From Alligator mississippiensis (Eukaryota > Chordata > Crocodylia > Alligatoridae), in the NCBI RefSeq assembly GCF_030867095.1, contig NC_081825.1, positions 49,528,501 to 49,592,500 on the forward strand: a DNA stretch of 64,000 bases, in the 5' to 3' direction. Shown here piece after piece: positions 61,201 to 64,000 of this stretch (its first letter is position 1; each line of letters opens with the position of its first letter). The translations under genes were made by a program, and so were the position numbers. Below the pieces are notes generated by a model. That model did not search any database. It was not told the origin of the DNA and saw only the letters and a list, made by a program, of their open reading frames with translations.

Positions 61201-61798
61201 CAGTTCCTTAGTTTAGACTCAAAGTAAAATGAGAAGCAATAAGTGGATACAAATGTAAAACATACACTTGGTTAATAAAATATTTATGCTAACTTCTGTT
61301 ACAGCATGCATACCCATCACCTTATTTATCATGAGTGAAAATTCTTCTAAAAATTATACTACATATGTAAGTTGAACAGCATTGAAAACTAGTAATGTAA
61401 TGGAGAAAATGTAGTTAAAAATTAATAACGTATTACAATTCAAAGTTGTCTTGGTTTTTCAGCTTTTGAAATTCTTGAGTTAGAGGTAAATATTAACACA
61501 GTCCCACATGTGGTTCTAAAAAATTATGAAATTCAGTACAAAGTTTACTAGGGATAATAATAAAATGGTTAAAATATAATGCTTTGGGTTTGAGAATATA
61601 CTCTTTAAGCCTGAATGGTGATATCATTTCCTCTTCATCTTAGTTTTTTTGTTTCTCCAGAATGAGCATTTTATTTGTTTGTTTGTTTTTTTTAGTGACT
61701 TGGAGCAACTCAAGAAGGAATTGGAAGAGTTGGTCAATGCTATTGAAAAGCATTTCTTTCAGCCAGAAAAAAATAAACTTCAGGCCAAGGCAGAGTAA
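26650..61798 (+). CDS. PGM2: Phosphoglucomutase 2 / phosphopentomutase, 14 coding exons
   Basis: Cytosolic enzyme that interconverts ribose- or deoxyribose-1-phosphate and the 5-phosphates, and more weakly glucose-1- and glucose-6-phosphate. The 14 exons join in frame to 605 codons (human about 612) with GT-AG borders. Landmarks: phosphoserine loop TASHNP (Ser157), metal loop DPDADR (314-319), sugar loop FEEAIG (Glu416-Glu417), and phosphate loop RTSGTEPK (551-558). The ATG at 26650 has A at -3 and G at +4 and gives a short N-terminus, [19 protein letters not shown]. Residues such as [12 protein letters not shown] fit PGM2, not its paralogue PGM2L1. No frameshift or stop is present. Introns range from 86 bp (intron 9) to 9.8 kb (intron 1) and carry most of the repeats listed here. 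Confidence 0.97.
27469..30262. mobile_element. Composite element: ~0.5-kb inverted ends around a ~194-bp tandem array (PGM2 intron 1)
   Basis: The left arm (27469 to about 27975) is the inverse of the right arm (about 29791-30262). The match includes the outer TTGRYGGTTTATTCC-like tip, an AT-rich block with AATTTCATTAGCTAT, and two array units. Between them, head-to-tail units of 178-200 bp lie in plus orientation. The anchor GATGTCC occurs near 28068, 28251, 28450, 28646, 28840, 29035, 29235, 29413, 29606 and 29798, with an eleventh unit merging into the right tip. Units carry CTGGGGTGGCCCAAGAAGGA and a CCTGGCACGGCCAAAC-like motif. The polarity switches once, near 27980. No transposase or long frame. 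I do not recognise the family. Confidence 0.75.
28000..30010 (+). repeat. Tandem array of ~194-bp units inside the composite element
   Basis: About eleven units in one orientation. The second contains a 37-bp internal duplication, with the anchor at both 28251 and 28288. Units differ by scattered substitutions. Short frames through the array on both strands are translations of the repeat, not genes. Confidence 0.8.
30263..30617 (-). mobile_element. End of a hAT-like element (CAGGGATCC family)
   Basis: The sequence ends GGAAAACCTGGATCCCTG at 30617. Its complement matches the left end of the hAT-like element at 37075 (CAGGGATCCTGGTTTTC). The other end is not visible; GC-rich, non-coding. Confidence 0.4.
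30809..31424. mobile_element. DNA transposon fragment with TAGGCTNG inverted ends
   Basis: Left TAGGCTGGCAAGATTTGATT (30809) matches the reverse complement of the right end, TAGGCTTGTCAGAATTGGAT (ending about 31422). The interior is non-coding. It may belong to a crocodilian MITE family, but I cannot name it from sequence alone. Confidence 0.5.
31570..31618. repeat. (GT)n(AT)n microsatellite
   Basis: About 11 GT and 13 AT units in direct succession. Nearby, AGCTAGCTATAT-type and CTACCTAGCTAG motifs recur at 30781, 31481 and 31529. Confidence 0.9.
31640..32370 (-). mobile_element. Old CR1/L2-type LINE 3' region, minus strand
   Basis: Contains TTCTCCAGTCCTTCAAGTAT, CTTTCTAATTTTTCAGCTTC, AATGTGGATACCAAAGCTGT and later CCTTGCATTTGGCTGCAGTA. 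These are the order and spacing of reverse-oriented CR1 3' sequence. A short AT-rich run (31970-32010) interrupts it. Confidence 0.55.
32495..33235. mobile_element. hAT-like GC-rich element split by a copy of the composite element's end
   Basis: CAAGGCTGTCCAAATTCTAA at 32500 resembles a hAT terminus. GC-rich CTGCACCACATG repeats follow, then the insert at 32781-33031, then more GC-rich sequence to GGTCTGCATGTGGCTGG. The right terminus is unclear. Confidence 0.35.
32781..33031 (+). mobile_element. Detached right end of the composite intron-1 element
   Basis: Aligns without gaps to 30012-30262, the outermost right tip of the composite element. I count about six differences in 251 positions (2.4%). 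Same orientation. It lacks the array and the left arm. Confidence 0.85.
33240..35440. other. PGM2 intron 1, no recognised feature
   Basis: AT-rich intronic DNA with chance frames only. A short (GCA)n run lies near 34278-34290. Confidence 0.45.
35445..35650 (-). mobile_element. CR1 LINE 3' end fragment
   Basis: Reverse-oriented CR1 terminus: ATCATAGGATAGTAGTTGGA, GGATCATTCCTATCTAAACC, TTAAAAACTCCCAAAGATAG. Non-coding. Confidence 0.7.
36478..36645 (+). CDS. PGM2: PGM2 exon 2
   Basis: 56 codons, phase 0 at both ends. Contains [20 protein letters not shown], the first conserved block of the fold. Acceptor TTTTTTTGCAG, donor GTACTG. Confidence 0.97.
37075..38662. mobile_element. hAT-like foldback element with ~350-bp GC-rich inverted arms (PGM2 intron 2)
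   Basis: It starts CAGGGATCCTGGTTTTC and ends AGAAAACCCTG. The 8-mers next to the ends (GTGATGAC at 37067-37074, GTTATAAC at 38663-38670) agree at six of eight positions, as expected for an old 8-bp target duplication. Inside, 37437-37795 pairs with 38047-38400 as long imperfect inverted arms (for example GCTGGGAGCAGGGCCAGGGG and its complement). No transposase. Frames of up to 365 codons on both strands come from the GC-rich arms. Confidence 0.7.
38980..39086 (+). CDS. PGM2: PGM2 exon 3
   Basis: [13 protein letters not shown] through [15 protein letters not shown], ending two bases into an Arg codon. Donor GTATAG. Confidence 0.97.
39519..39603 (+). CDS. PGM2: PGM2 exon 4
   Basis: Completes the Arg codon, then [20 protein letters not shown] to TPTPFV. 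Donor GTAGGT. Confidence 0.97.
39800..40165 (+). mobile_element. Left end of another CAGGGATC hAT-like element, with hairpin
   Basis: CAGGGATCTTGGTTT at 39800, followed by AATTCTCTGATTAAAA and AAAATGAAAGGCC, parallels the first 80 bp of the element at 37075. At 40098-40111 and 40121-40134 perfect 14-bp arms (CACTCTGATTGGCT) form a hairpin holding two CCAAT motifs. Confidence 0.5.
40181..40267 (+). repeat. (TATC)n tetranucleotide microsatellite
   Basis: About 21 near-perfect TATC units, preceded by a short (GACA)n run at 40147-40165. Confidence 0.95.
40385..41400. mobile_element. GC-rich palindromic element in PGM2 intron 4
   Basis: Sequence left of about 40866 is mirrored to its right. For example GCTGCTTGCCACTGCAAGCT near 40779 pairs with AACTTGAAGTGGCAAGCAGC near 40904, and TGCCCTGGTGAGGCATCCCC with GGGGCACCTCACCAGGGCA. 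No transposase and no clear target duplication. ORFs on both strands are compositional. Confidence 0.5.
42127..42210 (+). CDS. PGM2: PGM2 exon 5 (phosphoserine loop)
   Basis: 28 codons, phase 0 at both ends. Contains [17 protein letters not shown] with the catalytic phosphoserine (Ser157). Confidence 0.97.
42415..42560 (+). mobile_element. MIR-like SINE fragment (PGM2 intron 5)
   Basis: CATATCCCCATTTTACAAAA followed by ACTGAAGCAGAAATTAAGTG and CCTTATCCATGATAACATAA follows the MIR core and tail order. Confidence 0.55.
43141..43334 (+). CDS. PGM2: PGM2 exon 6
   Basis: [20 protein letters not shown] to LCFH plus two bases of an Arg codon. Donor GTGAAC is weak but the frame fits. Confidence 0.96.
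43760..43949 (+). CDS. PGM2: PGM2 exon 7
   Basis: [20 protein letters not shown] to [10 protein letters not shown]. Reading past the donor GTAAAA gives a false longer ORF. Confidence 0.96.
44743..44840 (+). CDS. PGM2: PGM2 exon 8 (metal-binding loop)
   Basis: [13 protein letters not shown] to EKQE plus two bases. Contains DPDADR, the magnesium-binding loop. Confidence 0.97.
44841..46352. other. PGM2 intron 8, 5' part
   Basis: No recognised element ends. A GC-rich block at 45390-46030 resembles the interiors of the hAT-like elements elsewhere in the window, but termini were not found. Confidence 0.4.
46353..48550. mobile_element. Inverted-end transposon remnant hosting a CR1 insertion (PGM2 intron 8)
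   Basis: Left end GTATTTACTTGATTCTAAGA (46354) matches the complement of the right end, GTATTCACTTGAATCTAAGA (ending 48550). The right end is preceded by CTAATTATTGGGTGGG, as in the element ending at 8829. A CR1 copy occupies about 46975-48460. The remaining interior is GC-rich and non-coding. Confidence 0.5.
46975..48460 (+). pseudogene. 5'-truncated CR1 LINE ORF2, inactivated
   Basis: Starts inside the reverse transcriptase domain: [66 protein letters not shown]. The catalytic FADD is FADN (47572-47580). An in-frame TGA follows at 47590 and TAA at 47944. The C-terminal VRPQVE...CVQFWAP and the [17 protein letters not shown] motif continue to the TCTATGAAATCTATGAAA tail. More recent in look than the other CR1 ends but dead. 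Confidence 0.9.
48917..49134. mobile_element. Tc1/mariner (Tigger-like) MITE with TA target duplication
   Basis: 218 bp, starting CAGGTAACTCTTGCTTAATG and ending AAGCGGAGGTTGCCTG, inverted ends flanked by TA on both sides (48915-48916 and 49135-49136). Interior has CTTAATGCT / CTTAACACT motifs but no ORF. Confidence 0.7.
49137..50556. other. PGM2 intron 8, 3' part
   Basis: AT-rich, no recognised feature. Confidence 0.4.
50557..50737 (+). CDS. PGM2: PGM2 exon 9
   Basis: [20 protein letters not shown] to ALKEGFHFE. Separated from exon 10 by only 86 bp. Confidence 0.97.
50824..50917 (+). CDS. PGM2: PGM2 exon 10 (sugar-binding loop)
   Basis: [20 protein letters not shown] to FAFEEAI plus one base. 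The paired Glu residues are the substrate-specificity loop. Confidence 0.97.
50996..51640 (-). mobile_element. CR1 LINE 3' end split by a MITE (PGM2 intron 10)
   Basis: GTAAGGCTGGAAGGAACCTC...CAGTCTAGTCCCCTGC at 51005-51055 is a reverse-oriented CR1 end. It resumes after 51357 with CTCATAAATCCTTTTGTAAA and a later block reading CTTGAAGTATATGTATAAGT. The two parts are separated by the insertion below. Confidence 0.6.
51063..51357. mobile_element. hAT-like MITE inserted in the CR1 fragment
   Basis: Left GGGCATCTTTACAAGTG matches the complement of the right end, GGGGCACCTATACACGTG. Inside, GCACTTTAACTAAAGC and AGTTAAAGTGC form further inverted motifs. No ORF. Confidence 0.6.
52403..52532 (+). 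CDS. PGM2: PGM2 exon 11
   Basis: Finishes the Gly codon, then [20 protein letters not shown] to QQLKAVYE plus two bases. Donor GTAAGT. Confidence 0.97.
53205..53579. mobile_element. hAT-like MITE with TCTACATGTGC ends (PGM2 intron 11)
   Basis: Left CAGTAGGTATGTCTACATGTGC-type end and right GCACATGTAGATGCCCTG end are inverted copies of TCTACATGTGC. The interior repeats GCGCATTA, TTAATGCGC and TTAATGCACATTAG motifs. No ORF. The flanking 8-mers are not convincingly duplicated. Confidence 0.6.
54003..54461. mobile_element. hAT-like GC-rich element (PGM2 intron 11)
   Basis: The right end CACATGTTTGACACCACTG (to 54461) is a typical hAT terminus. The left end lies near 54003 (CCCGAATAAAATGTGTTGAA) but is degenerate. 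The interior is GC-rich without a transposase. Frames on both strands are chance. Confidence 0.45.
55089..55281 (+). CDS. PGM2: PGM2 exon 12
   Basis: [20 protein letters not shown] to SSQPDKKA, phase 0 at the end. Donor GTGAGT. Confidence 0.97.
55859..57930 (-). repeat. LTR-like repeat in PGM2 intron 12 (tentative)
   Basis: From TGTGACAAAGTAAATCCTCC, the sequence has the character of long reptile retroviral LTR repeats as I remember them: repeated GGCCGGGTTGATCAGCAT / AACTGGGTTAATCAGCCT motifs, a TTATTTATTGCTAAG block, and a GATTAGCATTTGGAGCACAG block. No internal retroviral genes accompany it. The 3' limit and the strand are uncertain. Confidence 0.35.
58459..58592 (+). CDS. PGM2: PGM2 exon 13 (phosphate-binding loop)
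   Basis: [20 protein letters not shown] to CAPPGN plus two bases. Contains [13 protein letters not shown], the substrate phosphate loop of domain 4. Confidence 0.97.
59285..59730 (+). pseudogene. Penelope-like element 3' end (PGM2 intron 13)
   Basis: The plus strand reads [17 protein letters not shown] and later [15 protein letters not shown], matching the layout of the copy at 13940-14620. Stops break the frame. A GACCTAAGGAAGAATGACAC / AAAAGCTTGTCTAA tail follows at 59643. Confidence 0.65.
59731..61695. other. PGM2 intron 13, remainder
   Basis: 60100-60720 is GC-rich and reads like the interior of a short non-autonomous element, but ends were not found. The rest is AT-rich intron. Confidence 0.35.
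61696..61798 (+). CDS. PGM2: PGM2 exon 14 (C-terminus and stop)
   Basis: Completes the Ser codon, then [20 protein letters not shown] to QAKAE and TAA at 61796-61798. Confidence 0.96.
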
Positions 61799-63194
61799 AA
61801 CAGCTGAAAATATTTCCTTAATTGTACTGTTTCTTTAGCACTTAGCGTAAAGCTCTACAATATTTAAAAAGTAGGAATTTCTAGGACCAAAAGCCTCCAA
61901 GCTATGATGAAAAGTAATTATGAGTTCCAGTGCCCCACTTAGTGCAATGTCTTTTTTTAGGAAGGAAAAGTGGTTTTATTGAGCTAAAAGCAATTGATTC
62001 CTTAAAACCTAGAACCCAAAAATCATCCAGAATTATCTTTTGATTATTACAGTTTTTATCAGTGTAAAATGTTATTGTAATTAACATATTTTAGTTTCTG
62101 ATTTTTCTGTTTTTTGAGGCTAATTTTGCAGCAATATAGATAATCACATTTTTTATGGAAACTGAATAGCAATGCATAATGTGTGTTTACATTTAGGATT
62201 TGCAAAGTTGGTTAATTACCCTGTGAGGGAATACTTGAGTGGCAATCTGAAGAATTTAGGTAAAAACAGTTCAGACATCCCCAGAATAGTAAGTTTGTAT
62301 GAGGGGCTTTAGACAGAATAGCAGAATTTAGCAGGGATATTCCTGTTTGCTTTGTTGTCTGTAAAATACAGTATCTTCTAGGTAGGGGTGCTGAACTCAG
62401 GTTATGCAGACCAGCTTTCTTTGTCTATAGAGACATTGAGCCACCCTCATATCCCAGGGATTTTAAGATTTCTGCCATCCCACTGAAGTAAGTACACGGT
62501 GTAGTCTGAGAATCCTGAATTTTGGGACATATCTGATTGCATACTACCAGAATTGGGTGCACATATGCTCATGTCTAAATCAAGGAAGCAATGGGCACAA
62601 CACTGCCTGCCATCTCAGTCTGGAACCTGACTTGATATCAAGGAAGTGTCCACTGAGGGCAGGAAAAGTCTCTCTGAAACTGAGACAAAAGCTGTTTTTC
62701 GTTCTCAGTTTGGGACACTAGAATAGTCTAGCATATCCCTGGTAAACAAACGTATTTGTGATATTGCTGTATACATTGCACGCAGGATCACTAAGCTCTC
62801 TGTTAAAGATGTATCAAATCTAATTTAATATTATTTGTAGCTATTTTAAATTAATGTATAAGGTTCCTGGTGAACCAACCTACCAATAAATAAGTCCCTA
62901 GCTTTGGACAATAATATAACTAGCTCTTTAATTCAGCAGAGATAGCTGTATCAACTTCTGTATGGTCAGGAAGTTTTTAAATTCTTACCAGTGTCTTCCC
63001 CTCCCCCAACTGCTGTTTGTCTGCAGATTCAGGAAGACATTACTGCAGTGGTTTGCTTCCAAATGCGTATCTTTGCACCTATTTGGCCTTAAAAGAAAGT
63101 AAATATTGTAGAGAACTTTGAGGAAATTAAGTGTTGCTGGACTTTTATTAGGTAAATCCATCTCTTTTTGGGACTAGAGAAAAGTTTAAATAAA
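61799..63194 (+). other. PGM2: PGM2 3' UTR region with candidate poly(A) signals
   Basis: AATAAA occurs at 62885-62890 and 63189-63194 on the plus strand, 1.1 and 1.4 kb past the stop codon. Which one is used cannot be told from sequence. No other gene is seen here. Confidence 0.5.
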
Positions 63195-63503
63195 ACAAAA
63201 GAAGTGCTCGTTTTATTAATAATTCATCCTTCCCTCTGTTCTCCGTGTCCTGTTTTGTTCACCTGTTTGCAACCTGTCAAAAACCAGGATAAAGCAGAGA
63301 CCAACTTCTTCATGTGTTTGTGGAATGCCTCATATAATGCTAAATTAATCTTTGATTGGCTCCAGGTGCTATTAAACACACTGCTGCTGATATAGGAAAC
63401 TTTTTCATTAACTTTGGACCAGGACTAGGCACTTTGTAAAGAAATTCTGTGCATCTGTGTAATCTTCTTCTGGAATTGAAATGCAAGGACATGGACTCTA
63501 CCA

Positions 63504-63974
63504 CAGGGGTATCAAACTCATCTGTCCCCTTAGTGTGAGAACAGCATGGGGCTGATCCTGTGGGCCAAATCAGGGCCAGAGCCCACCCCCCCACTTCCTT
63601 CTCCCCTGGCAGCATGCTGGATCTAGCACCTATGGCATCCAGGGCAAGCACTGCATGAGTCCCATCTCAGCTCAAGCAGGCACTGGATCGGCATGCAAGG
63701 GACACATGGACCCACTCCCACAAGCCAGATCCAGTGCCTGCTCTGACTGGTCAGAGAATACACCACATACAGCAGCCACTGTGTACAGCTTGTGTCCTGG
63801 AGCGGGCATCGTGTGTGATTTATGTACCACAGTGAGCACCATGGGTGCTAGATCCAGCATGTAGAAGGGGGGTGCCAGACATATGGGTCTTGTAGTGCAA
63901 GTCCCAGGCCCTGCATGTGGGGCCAGTATGGTGCTTGCTAAGCTAGCACCAGGGGCCAGATCTTGATAACCCTG
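63504..63974. mobile_element. hAT-like non-autonomous element downstream of PGM2
   Basis: Starts CAGGGGTATCAAACTC and ends CTTGATAACCCTG, imperfect hAT-type inverted ends. The 471-bp GC-rich interior has GGATCTAGCACC / GGTGCTAGATCC repeats, no transposase, and frames on both strands. Confidence 0.6.
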
Positions 63975-64000
63975 CTGTAGTCTGGAAAGATAAATATCTT

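Noticed and set aside
26650..61798. Assignment of the gene to PGM2L1 (glucose-1,6-bisphosphate synthase)
   Set aside because: Diagnostic segments ([35 protein letters not shown]) follow PGM2, not the paralogue.

Overview
The window is vertebrate nuclear DNA, most likely crocodilian. It holds one protein-coding host gene, PGM2, with long repeat-filled introns. The lineage call rests on the density of CR1-type LINE 3' ends, Penelope-like remnants, many short hAT-type elements, and a U2 snRNA-headed SINE at 7497-7663. SINEs with snRNA heads (SINEU) are, to my knowledge, described only from crocodilians. The protein matches vertebrate PGM2 along its whole length.

Layout. 1-3783: an endogenous retrovirus-like element, cut by the window start inside its 5' LTR. 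It has a tRNA-Ser primer site, one long Gag-like ORF, no pol or env, and a complete 3' LTR. 3784-26300: gene-free DNA made of layered repeats: LINE reverse transcriptase scraps, a nested inverted-repeat transposon holding a U2-headed SINE and two foldbacks, CR1 fragments on both strands, a Penelope-like 3' end, a hAT element with an exact 8-bp target duplication, and a nearly full-length but dead CR1. 26330-26960: CpG-rich promoter and exon 1 of PGM2. 26707-61695: the 13 PGM2 introns, with all 14 coding exons readable. From 61799: 3' UTR and downstream repeats.

PGM2. The exons join in frame to 605 codons with GT-AG borders throughout. The phosphoserine loop, the metal-binding DPDADR loop, the sugar-binding EE loop and the C-terminal phosphate-binding loop are intact, so this is a functional cytosolic phosphopentomutase/phosphoglucomutase. 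No other host gene is recognisable.

The most unusual parts are: (a) the retroviral primer binding site, which lies inside a run of four 36-bp near-repeats spanning the LTR/internal junction and read as a 12-residue repeat in the Gag-like ORF; (b) a 2.8-kb element in intron 1 with ~0.5-kb inverted ends around a tandem array of ~194-bp units whose polarity flips once, plus a detached 251-bp copy of its right end; (c) a hAT-like element in intron 2 with ~350-bp inverted arms; and (d) a transposon family with shared ~25-bp inverted ends that hosts other insertions at two places.
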